From NCBI GenBank assembly GCA_009699025.1, contig WLOZ01000045.1, forward strand, positions 1-9,662: 9,662 nucleotides of DNA. The letters run 5' to 3'. Numbering within the stretch: the first letter of the stretch is position 1; each line of letters opens with the position of its first letter. The notes beneath the pieces are model-generated. The model saw only the letters and a list, made by a program, of their open reading frames with translations, had not been told where the DNA came from and did no database searches. Shown in pieces: positions 1-6,660 of this stretch. A program made the translations under genes and the position numbers. The stretch comes from Actinomycetota bacterium (lineage in GTDB: Bacteria > Actinomycetota > Actinomycetes > S36-B12 > CAIYMF01).

Positions 1-48
1 GTCTCCATGGTAAGGAGAAGGTCTACGGTTCGATTCCGTATTGGGGCT
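1..48 (+). tRNA. tRNA-Thr(GGT), 3' part only
   Basis: The window opens inside a tRNA. Positions 2-6 (TCTCC) pair perfectly with 14-18 (GGAGA) to make a 5-bp anticodon stem around a 7-base loop whose anticodon GGT lies at 9-11, which reads threonine codons ACC/ACU. A T-arm follows (24-28 pairs with 36-40, loop TTCGATT), then the 3' acceptor strand 41-47 and the discriminator base at 48. No CCA is encoded. The D-arm and 5' acceptor strand lie upstream of the window. Thr-Met tRNA pairs before rpmG are a common actinobacterial arrangement. Confidence 0.9.
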
Positions 49-59
49 CGAACAGGCGA

Positions 60-133
60 GGCGGAGTAGCTCAGCCTGGTAGAGCAAGCGGCTCATAATC
101 GCTGTGTCGCCGGTTCAAGTCCGGCCTCCGCTA
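60..133 (+). tRNA. tRNA-Met(CAT), elongator type
   Basis: A full cloverleaf can be folded. Acceptor 60-66 pairs with 126-132 (one G-U at the end), the D-stem is 69-72 with 82-85, the anticodon stem 87-91 pairs with 99-103, and the loop CTCATAA has anticodon CAT at 94-96. The T-stem is 121-125 with 109-113, loop TTCAAGT. The anticodon stem lacks the three consecutive G-C pairs of initiator tRNA, so I call it elongator methionine. A lysidine-modified tRNA-Ile(CAT) cannot be strictly excluded from sequence, but the location beside tRNA-Thr and rpmG favours Met. No CCA is encoded. Confidence 0.92.
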
Positions 134-202
134 CACAGGGCGCGGGAACCTTCCGCGTCGTCGTGACGAACGGTGTGGGGATTTCCCGCATCGTGCACCA
201 CT

Positions 203-220
203 CCCGGCCGCCCGGCCGGG
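203..220 (+). promoter_or_regulatory. GC-only hairpin in the rpmG leader
   Basis: CCCGGCC (203-209) and GGCCGGG (214-220) form a perfect 7-bp stem with a 4-base loop. It ends about 10 bases before the rpmG ribosome-binding site (AAGGA at 231-235). A weaker hairpin (CGCGG 141-145 with CCGCG 153-157) sits directly after tRNA-Met. The first could tune rpmG translation or partly stop read-through from the tRNAs; there is no T-run. No clear rpmG promoter is visible in 134-241. Function is inference. Confidence 0.4.
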
Positions 221-241
221 TGCAGACACGAAGGAATCACC

Positions 242-409
242 ATGGGCAAGGCGACTGATGTCCGGCCGAAGATCACTCTGGCGTGCGCCGACTGCAAAAA
301 CCGTAACTACATCACCAAGAAGAACCGGCGCAACGACCCCGACCGCATCGAGCTGAAGAAGTTCTGCCCCAAGTGCAACAAGCACACCGAGCACAAGGAA
401 ACCCGCTAG
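242..409 (+). CDS. rpmG: 50S ribosomal protein L33 (bL33)
   Basis: The 55-residue product is a small basic protein of the large ribosomal subunit, at the usual bL33 length. The core reading [19 protein letters not shown] matches the family. It has two CxxC pairs, CADC near residues 16-19 and CPKC near 42-45, so this is the zinc-binding (C+) form. The ATG at 242 is preceded by AAGGA at 231-235. It sits 108 bp after tRNA-Met and 26 bp before the reductase gene, the standard actinobacterial tRNA-Thr/tRNA-Met/rpmG context. Many actinobacteria keep a second, cysteine-free copy for zinc limitation elsewhere in the genome; none is visible here. Confidence 0.97.
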   Translation: MGKATDVRPKITLACADCKNRNYITKKNRRNDPDRIELKKFCPKCNKHTEHKETR

Positions 410-435
410 TCACGTCGGGGCTTCGAGGAGTTCGC

Positions 436-1248
436 ATGTCACGTCTTGCTGATCGTGTTGCGCTCGTCACCGGAAGCGGTCGGGGGATCGGGCGTGCCAC
501 TGCGTTGCGCCTCGCCCGCGACGGCGCCTCCGTGGTGGTCAACGACCTCGACGCCGAACCAGCGGCCGAGACGGTGGCACTGATCGAGGCCGAGGGTGGG
601 CGAGCTGTTACCGCGGTGGGCAACACAGTCGACCTCGAGCAGGCTCGGGCCGTGGCGCAGACCGCCATCGACTCCTATGGCCAGCTCGACATCGTTATCA
701 ACAACGCGGGCACCACGCGCGACAAGATGTTCCACGGCCTCGACGACGACCTGTTCGACTTCGTGCTCGACGCCAACCTCCGCACGGCGTACCACACCAC
801 GCTTGCCGCAATGCCCTACATGCGCGAGGTCGCCAAGCGCGAGATGGCCGAGAACGGGGGCCGTCCGCGCTACCAGCGCAAAATCGTCTTCACGTCGTCG
901 GTAGCAGCGCTCATGGGAAACCCCGGCCAGTTCAACTACACCGCGGCCAAGGGCGCCCTCGTGGCGGTCACCAAAACCCTCGCCCGCGAGCTCGGCCCCT
1001 TCGGCATCAACGTCAACGCGGTCGCTCCGGGCTTTATCGAGACCAGGCTCACCCAGGCCAAGCAGGAGGGCGACACCTACGGCATCCCCGAGCAGATGCG
1101 GCAGATGAGCCTGATGCTCATCGCGCTTGGTCGGCTCGGCGAGCCCGAGGACATCGCCAACGTGCACGCCTTCCTCGCGTCCAGCGACTCAGACTTCATT
1201 TCCGGCGTGACGATTCCCGTCACCGGCGGACAGCTCGGAGGGATGTAG
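436..1248 (+). CDS. Short-chain dehydrogenase/reductase, 3-oxoacyl reductase (FabG/MFE-2-like)
   Basis: The 270-residue product is a classical SDR that should interconvert 3-oxoacyl and 3-hydroxyacyl groups. The cofactor motif TGSGRGIG is at residues 12-19, NNAG at 89-92, and the catalytic set is Asn114, Ser155, Tyr168 and Lys172 (YTAAK). The VVVNDLD stretch puts an acidic residue (Asp37) at the end of the second beta strand, which in this family usually favours NAD over NADP and recalls the reductase domain of peroxisomal MFE-2. An insertion of about 20 residues (around 130-149, MREVAKREMAENGGRPR) lies before the catalytic-serine strand, making it longer than typical FabG (about 245). I chose ATG 436 because GAGGAG lies at 425-430; an in-frame ATG at 373 is inside rpmG. 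It ends 2 bp before the hadA-like gene. Substrate (acyl-ACP or acyl-CoA) is not determined. Confidence 0.88.
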   Translation: MSRLADRVALVTGSGRGIGRATALRLARDGASVVVNDLDAEPAAETVALIEAEGGRAVTAVGNTVDLEQARAVAQTAIDSYGQLDIVINNAGTTRDKMFHGLDDDLFDFVLDANLRTAYHTTLAAMPYMREVAKREMAENGGRPRYQRKIVFTSSVAALMGNPGQFNYTAAKGALVAVTKTLARELGPFGINVNAVAPGFIETRLTQAKQEGDTYGIPEQMRQMSLMLIALGRLGEPEDIANVHAFLASSDSDFISGVTIPVTGGQLGGM

Positions 1249-1250
1249 CG

Positions 1251-1715
1251 ATGGCACTGAACCCTGAGTTCGTCGGCCGCACGTATCCGGCGTCTGCTCC
1301 CTATCAGGTGGGTCGCGAGAAGGTGCGCGAGTTCGCCACCTCGATTGGTGACTCCAACCCGGCCTATCACGACGTCGAGGCCGCCCGCTCGCTCGGCTAC
1401 GCCGACGTCATCGCGCCGCCCACCTTCCCGTTCGTGCTGTCGTTCAAGTCGATGGGGGCGGCCATGTTCGACCCCGACCTCGGACTCGACTATTCGCGCG
1501 TGGTGCACGGCGAGCAGCGCTTCGTCTACACGCGGCCCATCACCGCGGGCGACACGCTGGTGTGCGTGTCGTCAATCGATGGCATTCGCTCAGCCGCGGG
1601 CAACGACCTCATCACGGTGCGAGCCGAGATCAGCACCGAGGCGGGCGAGCACGTGGTCACCACGTACGGCGTCATCGTCTCGCGCGGAACCGCCGACGCC
1701 GAGAAGGGCAGCTGA
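1251..1715 (+). CDS. hadA: HadA-like MaoC-type hot-dog dehydratase subunit
   Basis: The 154-residue protein resembles the substrate-binding subunit of (3R)-hydroxyacyl dehydratases such as mycobacterial HadA/HadC. Family-like stretches are the N-terminal FVGRTYP, the APPTFPF block near residues 55-61 and VHGEQRFVYTRPITAGD near 85-101. The hydratase-2 motif is degenerate: GDSNPAYHD (33-41) keeps the Asp but has Tyr39 at the position of the catalytic His, with a His one residue later. This fits a non-catalytic partner of the next gene. Start ATG 1251 has GGAGGG at 1237-1242 inside the end of the reductase gene, so translation is probably coupled. It ends 1 bp before hadB. Confidence 0.85.
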   Translation: MALNPEFVGRTYPASAPYQVGREKVREFATSIGDSNPAYHDVEAARSLGYADVIAPPTFPFVLSFKSMGAAMFDPDLGLDYSRVVHGEQRFVYTRPITAGDTLVCVSSIDGIRSAAGNDLITVRAEISTEAGEHVVTTYGVIVSRGTADAEKGS

Positions 1716-1716
1716 C

Positions 1717-2145
1717 ATGGCCGCACAGGTTCGCTACGACGACGTCGAGGTGGGCACCACCCTTCCGTCACAGTCATTTTCCCTTCAGCGCATCAACTTG
1801 ATGATGTACGCGGGTGCCTCGGGCGATTTCAACGTCATCCACTGGAATGAGCGCATCGCCACGTCGGTGGGGCTGCCCAACGTCATTGCGCACGGAATGC
1901 TCACTATGGCTGAGGCTGGCCGGGTGGTCACCGACTGGCTCGGCGACCCCGGGGCGCTGGTCGAGTTTGGAGTTCGCATGACCCGGCCGGTCGCGGTTCC
2001 CGACGACGACACTGGCGCCCTGCTCGAGGTGTCGGGCGTCGTTGCCGAGAAGTTGTCCGACTCGCTGGTGCGCGTCGACCTCACCGCCACGTCGGCGGGT
2101 CAGACGGTGCTGGGCAGGGCTCAGGCCGTCGTCCGGCTCGCCTGA
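1717..2145 (+). CDS. hadB: HadB-like MaoC-type dehydratase/hydratase, catalytic subunit
   Basis: The 142-residue single hot-dog protein carries an intact R-specific hydratase-2 active site: GASGDFNVIHWN with Asp37 and His42, followed by the AHGMLTM helix (58-64). It should dehydrate (3R)-hydroxyacyl thioesters, or hydrate the enoyl form, as a heterodimer with the upstream HadA-like protein. The ATG at 1717 has AAGGG at 1704-1708 within the hadA end, and the 1-bp gap implies coupled, equimolar synthesis. In mycobacteria HadAB serves FAS-II elongation; in non-mycolate actinobacteria the role of this pair is less defined, so fatty acid synthesis is an inference. There is no hadC-like gene after it; murB follows directly. 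Confidence 0.9.
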   Translation: MAAQVRYDDVEVGTTLPSQSFSLQRINLMMYAGASGDFNVIHWNERIATSVGLPNVIAHGMLTMAEAGRVVTDWLGDPGALVEFGVRMTRPVAVPDDDTGALLEVSGVVAEKLSDSLVRVDLTATSAGQTVLGRAQAVVRLA

Positions 2146-2155
2146 GCCCTAGGCC

Positions 2156-3181
2156 ATGTCGGTGCGTCGCGATGTCACGCTCGCGGAGCACACCACGCTG
2201 CGTGTTGGCGGCCCGGTCGCCTCGTTTATCGAGTGCGACACCGAGGCCGAACTCCTCGACGCGGTGCGCGGACGCGAGCCGGTACTGCTCGTGGGCGGCG
2301 GCAGCAACCTCGTGGTGTCCGACGCCCCGGTCAGCATTCCGGTGGTGGCAGTGCGCACCCGTGGCGTCGAGGTCGAGGTCAACGACTGTGCGGGTGCGTG
2401 GGTCACGGTGGCGGCCGGCGAGCCGTGGGATGGCTTCGTCGCGGTTGCGGTCGCCGAGGGCTGGCGCGGTGTCGAGGCGCTCTCCGGAATTCCGGGACTG
2501 GTCGGAGCCACTCCGATTCAGAATGTAGGCGCCTACGGCCAGGAGGTCGGGGCCACCGTGGCCCGGGTGCGGGCGTACGACCGCACCGACGGGCGAGTGG
2601 TGGTCTTCGCCGCGGCCGACTGCGGCTTCGGTTACCGCTCGTCGGTCTTCAAGTCGGAGCCTGCGCGGTACGTGGTACTCGACGTTACCTTCCAGCTGCG
2701 GCTCGGGTCCGCGTCGGAGCCCATCGCCTACGCCGAACTGGCCCGCGAGCTTGACATCGAGACCGGTCAGCGCGCGCCGATGGCGGAGGTGCGCGCCGCG
2801 GTGCTGGCGCTGCGGGCGAGCAAGGGGATGGTGCTCGACGCTGCTGACCACGACACCTGGAGCGTGGGCTCGTTCTTCCTCAATCCGGTACTCGCGCCGG
2901 GCGTGCTGGCGCCCGAGGGCGCCGTGACGTTCCCTGCGGCGGGGGGTGGCATCAAGGTCAGCGCGGCGTGGCTCATCTCGTCGGCGGGCTTCGAGCGTGG
3001 GTTCGCCCTGCCCGGCTCACGGGCCGCCATCTCGGCCAAGCACTCTCTGGCGCTGACCAATCGTGGGGGAGCGAGCTGCGACGACGTGCTGGAACTCGCG
3101 CGCGCCGTGCGCGAAGGAGTGCGCGCGCGGTTCGGAATCACCCTTACTCCCGAGCCGCTCCTGGTGGGCTGCTCGCTCTAG
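2156..3181 (+). CDS. murB: UDP-N-acetylenolpyruvoylglucosamine reductase (MurB)
   Basis: MurB is a cytoplasmic FAD enzyme that reduces enolpyruvyl-UDP-GlcNAc to UDP-MurNAc with NADPH, an early committed step of peptidoglycan synthesis. The 341-residue product shows TTLRVGGP (13-20), the FAD-binding LLVGGGSNLVVSD (44-56), GIPGLVGATPIQNVGAYGQE (111-130), GYRSSVFK with Arg161, GSFFLNP with the proton-donor Ser239, and TPEP with Glu333. These match Arg159, Ser229 and Glu325 of the E. coli enzyme. The YRSS stretch marks a type I MurB. The ATG at 2156 follows hadB by 10 bp and has no clear Shine-Dalgarno sequence, so it may depend on read-through translation; GTG 2162 is an alternative. It converges with the aminotransferase, 8 bp between stops, with no terminator visible. 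Confidence 0.96.
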   Translation: MSVRRDVTLAEHTTLRVGGPVASFIECDTEAELLDAVRGREPVLLVGGGSNLVVSDAPVSIPVVAVRTRGVEVEVNDCAGAWVTVAAGEPWDGFVAVAVAEGWRGVEALSGIPGLVGATPIQNVGAYGQEVGATVARVRAYDRTDGRVVVFAAADCGFGYRSSVFKSEPARYVVLDVTFQLRLGSASEPIAYAELARELDIETGQRAPMAEVRAAVLALRASKGMVLDAADHDTWSVGSFFLNPVLAPGVLAPEGAVTFPAAGGGIKVSAAWLISSAGFERGFALPGSRAAISAKHSLALTNRGGASCDDVLELARAVREGVRARFGITLTPEPLLVGCSL

Positions 3182-3189
3182 TGCGGGCC

Positions 3190-4398
3190 CTACTCCGACA
3201 GCAGCGCTGCGATGCGGGTGACACCCTCAATGAGGTCGTCGTCGCCAAGCGCGTACGACAGGCGCACGTAGCCGGGAGTGCCGAATGCCTCACCGGGAAC
3301 CACCGCGACCTCGGCCTCGTCGAGGATCAGGCCCGCAAGCTCGGCGCTGGTGGTGGGGGTGACGCCTCGAATGGTGCGGCCGAGCGCGCCCTTGACCGAG
3401 GGGTAGCAGTAGAAGGCGCCCTCGGGCTCGGGGCAGGTGACCCCGGGAATTGCGTTGAGCATGCCCACCATGGTGAGGCGGCGGCGATCGAAGGCTGATC
3501 GCATCATCGCGACCGCTGCGAGGTCACCGCTCACCGCTGCGATGGCCGCCACCTGTGACACGTTGGCCACGTTCGAGGTGGCGTGCGACTGCAGATTGGT
3601 GGCGGCCTTGACGACATCGGCGGGTCCGATCATCCAGCCCACCCGCCAGCCGGTCATGGCGTAGGTCTTGGCGACGCCATTGATGATGACGCACTGGTTG
3701 GCGAGCTCGGGAACCAGCGTGGGCATGGACGCGAAGGTGGCGCCTCCGTAGACGAGGTGCTCGTAGATCTCATCGGTGACGACCCACAGGCCCTTCTCGA
3801 CGGCCCAGCGGCCGATGGCCTCAACCTGCTCGGGCGGGTACACGGCGCCCGTGGGATTCGAGGGCGATACGAACACCAGCATCGTGGTGCGCGGGGTGAG
3901 GGCGGCTTCGAGCTGGGCGATGCTGGCGCGGTACCCCGACGATTCGTCGGTCGCGATGATGACAGGAACCCCGCCGGCGAGAGCGATCGACTCGGGGTAG
4001 GTGGTCCAGTAGGGGGCGGGGAGGAGCACCTCGTCGCCGGGGTTGAGCAGGGCAGCGAAGGCGTTGTACAGCGCCTGCTTGCCGCCGTTGGTGATGAGTA
4101 CCTGGGCGGGGCTCACCTCGAAGCCTGAATCGCGCAGGGTCTTGGCAGCCACGGCTTCCTTGAGGGCCGGAAGGCCGCCGGCGGGGGTGTAGCGGTGCCA
4201 CTTGGGCTCGCGACAGGCGGCCACAGCCGCTTCGACGATGTAGTCGGGGGTCGGGAAGTCGGGCTCGCCGGCTCCGAAGCCGATCACCGGACGCCCGGCG
4301 GCCTGAAGGGCCTTGGCCTTGGCATCGACGGCGAGGGTTGCTGATTCGGCGATCGCGCCGATGCGGTGGGAGACCCGGTGTGCGGGCGCAGGTGACAT
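3190..4398 (-). CDS. aspC: PLP-dependent aminotransferase, aspartate/prephenate type (class I beta)
   Basis: The 402-residue cytoplasmic enzyme is a fold-type I aminotransferase. It has the [10 protein letters not shown] block (42-51), [10 protein letters not shown] (103-112), SPSNPTG with Asn181, TDEIYEHL with Asp209 that holds the PLP pyridine nitrogen, [15 protein letters not shown] with the Schiff-base Lys244, and VRLSYA with the substrate-carboxylate Arg379. Lys107 corresponds to the lysine that recognises acidic side chains in the Thermus class I beta aspartate aminotransferase, so aspartate/2-oxoglutarate transamination is likely and prephenate activity is possible. The start at 4398 is supported by GAGGA (complement 4406-4410), 7 bases upstream. 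It is divergent from tRNA-Trp-secE. Its leader contains a GCGCG/CGCGC hairpin (4421-4433); I could not find a convincing promoter for it. Confidence 0.93.
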   Translation of the reverse strand: MSPAPAHRVSHRIGAIAESATLAVDAKAKALQAAGRPVIGFGAGEPDFPTPDYIVEAAVAACREPKWHRYTPAGGLPALKEAVAAKTLRDSGFEVSPAQVLITNGGKQALYNAFAALLNPGDEVLLPAPYWTTYPESIALAGGVPVIIATDESSGYRASIAQLEAALTPRTTMLVFVSPSNPTGAVYPPEQVEAIGRWAVEKGLWVVTDEIYEHLVYGGATFASMPTLVPELANQCVIINGVAKTYAMTGWRVGWMIGPADVVKAATNLQSHATSNVANVSQVAAIAAVSGDLAAVAMMRSAFDRRRLTMVGMLNAIPGVTCPEPEGAFYCYPSVKGALGRTIRGVTPTTSAELAGLILDEAEVAVVPGEAFGTPGYVRLSYALGDDDLIEGVTRIAALLSE

Positions 4399-4738
4399 GG
4401 GGTGATCCTCTCAGAGCCCCGCGCGAGGCGCGCCCTGACCCCGGGTGGCAGGCAGGGCTCCGTGCGCGCTGTGTTGAGCCCCCTGGCTTCGTGGGCCACC
4501 TGCGACCGCCCCCAACCGCCGCACCGCTAGTTCCCTCCGTAGTTCGCCCCGCAGGCGCTACCTCAGGCACCTTCCTGCGGAGCTCAGCACCACGGCCGTG
4601 CCGCACGTTCGCGCAGTGGAGAGTGGCGCTTGAGCCGAGGCGGTTGGACCGCGGCCGGAGGACCGAATACACTCGTCAGTCGGTGGCTTTCCACCCCAGC
4701 GTGAGCCTGCCCGAAGGCATCTTCGCGCTGGCCGCCGA
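4399..4738. other. Gene-free divergent spacer between aspC and tRNA-Trp
   Basis: These 340 bases hold the start region of the minus-strand aminotransferase and the promoter region of the tRNA-Trp-secE unit. Open frames crossing it (for example + 4338-4748) have no recognisable family, no ribosome-binding site and run into the tRNA. Beyond the probable promoter (4644-4673) I see only short hairpins: GCGCG/CGCGC at 4421-4433 and GGTGG/CCACC at 4682-4695. Confidence 0.7.
4644..4673 (+). promoter_or_regulatory. Probable promoter of tRNA-Trp-secE-nusG
   Basis: TTGGAC (4644-4649), an 18-base spacer, then TACACT (4668-4673) fits the actinobacterial -10 pattern TAnnnT with a TTG-type -35. Transcription would begin near 4680, about 60 bases before the mature tRNA, and continue into secE. 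It is the best match in the spacer; the assignment is by pattern only. Confidence 0.5.
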
Positions 4739-4811
4739 AGGGTCGTAGCTCAATTGGTAGAGCACCGGTCTCCAAAACCGGCGGTTGCGGGTTCAAGTCC
4801 CTCCGGCCCTG
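4739..4811 (+). tRNA. tRNA-Trp(CCA)
   Basis: Acceptor 4739-4745 pairs with 4804-4810 (one U-G), D-stem 4748-4751 pairs with 4760-4763, and the anticodon stem CCGGT/ACCGG encloses loop CTCCAAA with CCA at 4772-4774. The discriminator is G at 4811, as expected for tryptophan. No CCA end is encoded. The T-stem (4787-4791 with 4799-4803) has a C-U mismatch at its second pair. Placement directly before secE is conserved in actinobacteria. Confidence 0.95.
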
Positions 4812-4863
4812 CGCAGATGGCACGGCAGCACGACCGTTTCTAGCCGGCACGACGAACGATGGG

Positions 4864-5109
4864 ATGCGACGAGTGGCCAAGGACGACGACTCGGCAGCGG
4901 TCAAGGACCGCCCGGGCCATCTTGCGCGCCTCGGTACCTTCTACCGGCAGGTCATTGCTGAACTGCGCAAGGTGATCTGGCCCACCCGCCGCGAGCTCAT
5001 CACCTACACGTGGGTTGTCATCGCGTTCGTCACGGTGATGGCTCTGTTCGTCGCGGCGCTCGACCTCGTGTTCGGACGGGCAGCCCTCGCCGTCTTTGGC
5101 GGCGGATAG
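4864..5109 (+). CDS. secE: Preprotein translocase subunit SecE
   Basis: The 81-residue protein is the small essential SecE subunit that clamps SecY in the inner-membrane SecYEG channel. It has the single-membrane-span form of most Gram-positive bacteria. The conserved amphipathic segment AELRKVIWPTRRELITYT (32-49) runs into one hydrophobic helix at about 48-70. The start is uncertain. ATG 4864 gives MRRVAKDDD and GTG 4873 gives MAKDDD, and neither has a strong Shine-Dalgarno sequence. The gene lies 52 bp after tRNA-Trp and 53 bp before nusG, and all three are probably one transcript. Confidence 0.94.
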   Translation: MRRVAKDDDSAAVKDRPGHLARLGTFYRQVIAELRKVIWPTRRELITYTWVVIAFVTVMALFVAALDLVFGRAALAVFGGG

Positions 5110-5162
5110 TCCTCGCACCACCCCTCCCTTCCCCGCACCCCGACGATCTGGAGCGACCCGCA

Positions 5163-6020
5163 GTGACTGAGCAGGACACCCCGCCGAACTCGGCCGTCGC
5201 CGACGCCTGGGCCGCTGCTGTCGCGCGCTCGGAGGAGCCCGAGACCGCCGATCTCGAGGAGGCTCTGATCGCCGAGGAGGCATCGTCGGTCGAGCCTTCC
5301 GAGGCCCCTGAGCTCCTCGAGGTGCTCGAGGTGCTGGAGGCCGAGGAGCTCGCGGTGGTCGAGGCCGAGGAGCTCGCTGAGGCCGAGGCTGCCCCCGAAG
5401 CCGAAGCCGAGGTCGACCCCGACGAGGAGGACGACCCCGAGCAGGAGTTCCGTCGCGCCCTCGCACTGTCCGAAGGAGACTGGTATGTCATCCACTCGTA
5501 CGCCGGTTTTGAGAACCGCGTGCGGGCCAACCTCGAGAGTCGAATCACCACCATGAACATGGAGGAGCAGATCTTCCAGGTCGAGGTGCCGATCGAAGAG
5601 GTCATCGAGTTCAAGAACGGCGTCAAGAAACTGGTCAAGCGCAACAAGTTTCCCGGCTACGTGCTGGTACGCATGGAACTCACCGACGAGTCGTGGGGCG
5701 TGGTGCGTCACACCCCCGGAGTCACCGGATTCGTGGGCCATGCCCACCAGCCATTCCCTCTGACCATCGACGAGGTCGTCAGCATCCTGGCGCCCAAGTC
5801 GGAGAAGAAGGGTGCTGCCGCGGCGAGCGCCGAGGCTGCCGCCCGCATGGTCGAGTTCGAGGTGGGCGACGCGGTCACCATCATCGAGGGCGCCTTTGCC
5901 ACGATGCAGGCGTCCATCTCAGAGATCACCCCCGAGTCGCAGAAGGTCATCGTGATGGTCGAGCTCTTCGGCCGTGAGACCCCTGTCGAACTGACTTTCG
6001 CCCAGATCGAGAAGGGCTGA
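5163..6020 (+). CDS. nusG: Transcription termination/antitermination factor NusG
   Basis: NusG binds the RNA polymerase clamp, modulates pausing and Rho-dependent termination, and couples to the ribosome. The 285-residue product begins with about 100 acidic, Glu/Ala-rich residues (LLEVLEVLEAEELAVVEAEE at 51-70), a feature of actinobacterial NusG. The NGN domain follows from WYVIHSYAGFENRV (107-120) through NKFPGYVLVRM (161-171) and TPGVTGFVG (184-192). The KOW domain spans about 232-284 (VGDAVTIIEGAF to FGRETPVELTF). I start it at GTG 5163, giving MTEQDTPP, because GGAG lies at 5150-5153 at suitable spacing; the frame is open further upstream but overlaps secE. It ends 70 bp before rplK. Confidence 0.95.
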   Translation: MTEQDTPPNSAVADAWAAAVARSEEPETADLEEALIAEEASSVEPSEAPELLEVLEVLEAEELAVVEAEELAEAEAAPEAEAEVDPDEEDDPEQEFRRALALSEGDWYVIHSYAGFENRVRANLESRITTMNMEEQIFQVEVPIEEVIEFKNGVKKLVKRNKFPGYVLVRMELTDESWGVVRHTPGVTGFVGHAHQPFPLTIDEVVSILAPKSEKKGAAAASAEAAARMVEFEVGDAVTIIEGAFATMQASISEITPESQKVIVMVELFGRETPVELTFAQIEKG

Positions 6021-6046
6021 CGCCCCACCGTCCCATCCACCAGACT

Positions 6047-6060
6047 CCCGGCCTACCGGG
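6047..6060 (+). promoter_or_regulatory. Hairpin in the rplK leader
   Basis: CCCGG (6047-6051) and CCGGG (6056-6060) make a perfect 5-bp stem with a CCTA loop in the nusG-rplK gap, ending 17 bases before the rplK ribosome-binding site. In E. coli, L1 represses its operon by binding near the rplK start. This could be part of such a site, but I see no diagnostic rRNA-like motif, so the role is speculative. Confidence 0.3.
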
Positions 6061-6090
6061 TGAGTACCGTCAACGACAAGGATCACGAGC

Positions 6091-6525
6091 ATGCCTCCGA
6101 AGAAGAAGAAGATCACCGGAATGATCAAGTTGCAGATCAACGCGGGAGCAGCCAACCCTGCCCCTCCCGTGGGACCTGCCCTCGGTCAGCACGGCGTCAA
6201 CATCATGGAGTTCTGCAAGGCCTACAACGAGGCCACTGAGAGCCAGCGCGGCCAGGTGATTCCGGTCGAGATCACGGTCTACGAGGACCGGTCGTTCACC
6301 TTCACGCTCAAGACCCCTCCCGCCTCGCGCCTGATTCTCAAGGCGGCCGGGCTCGACAAGGGATCGGCAATCCCGCAGAAGACCAAGGTGGGCTCGCTCA
6401 CCCGCGAGCAGGTGCGCGAGATCGCCACCACCAAGATGCCCGACCTCAACGCCAACGACGTCGACGCGGCCATGAAGATCATTGAAGGAACCGCTCGCCA
6501 GATGGGCGTGACCATCAGCGAGTAG
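6091..6525 (+). CDS. rplK: 50S ribosomal protein L11 (uL11)
   Basis: The 144-residue protein sits at the stalk base of the large subunit with 23S rRNA helices 43/44, the GTPase-associated centre. The signature [20 protein letters not shown] is at 17-36, followed by [13 protein letters not shown]; the proline-rich stretch is the region contacted by thiopeptides such as thiostrepton, and it looks wild type. The C-terminal rRNA-binding half contains [12 protein letters not shown] and the AKxPDLNA-like segment [13 protein letters not shown] (115-127). ATG 6091 has AAGGA at 6078-6082. It is followed by a 135-bp spacer and rplA, forming the L11 operon. Confidence 0.98.
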   Translation: MPPKKKKITGMIKLQINAGAANPAPPVGPALGQHGVNIMEFCKAYNEATESQRGQVIPVEITVYEDRSFTFTLKTPPASRLILKAAGLDKGSAIPQKTKVGSLTREQVREIATTKMPDLNANDVDAAMKIIEGTARQMGVTISE

Positions 6526-6592
6526 CTGAGTCGCTGCACCAGAACCACTTTGAACAACCCAGAAGTACCCAGTTCCACCGGAAATCGTGGGA

Positions 6593-6640
6593 GGGCCGCT
6601 GCGGCCCGCTAACCACCATCGATCGGCCCCACTCGGGGCC
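6593..6640 (+). promoter_or_regulatory. Tandem hairpins in the rplK-rplA spacer
   Basis: Two perfect stems lie in the 135-bp gap: GGGCCG/CGGCCC (6593-6607, 3-base loop) and GGCCCC/GGGGCC (6625-6640, loop ACTC). The second ends 6 bases before the rplA ribosome-binding site GAAGGA (6647-6652). They could regulate rplA translation, process the transcript or slow polymerase. There is no T-run and no open reading frame in the gap. Confidence 0.45.
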
Positions 6641-6660
6641 CCAACTGAAGGAATCGACTG

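Noticed and set aside
4338..4748. Open frame on the + strand over the aspC-tRNA-Trp spacer (136 codons)
   Set aside because: It overlaps the aspC start and runs into tRNA-Trp, has no ribosome-binding site and shows arginine/proline-rich composition typical of chance frames in GC-rich DNA.
4584..4904. Minus-strand open frame with a stretch reading LNPQPPVLETGALPIELRPF
   Set aside because: This peptide is the antisense translation of tRNA-Trp, a well-known annotation artefact.
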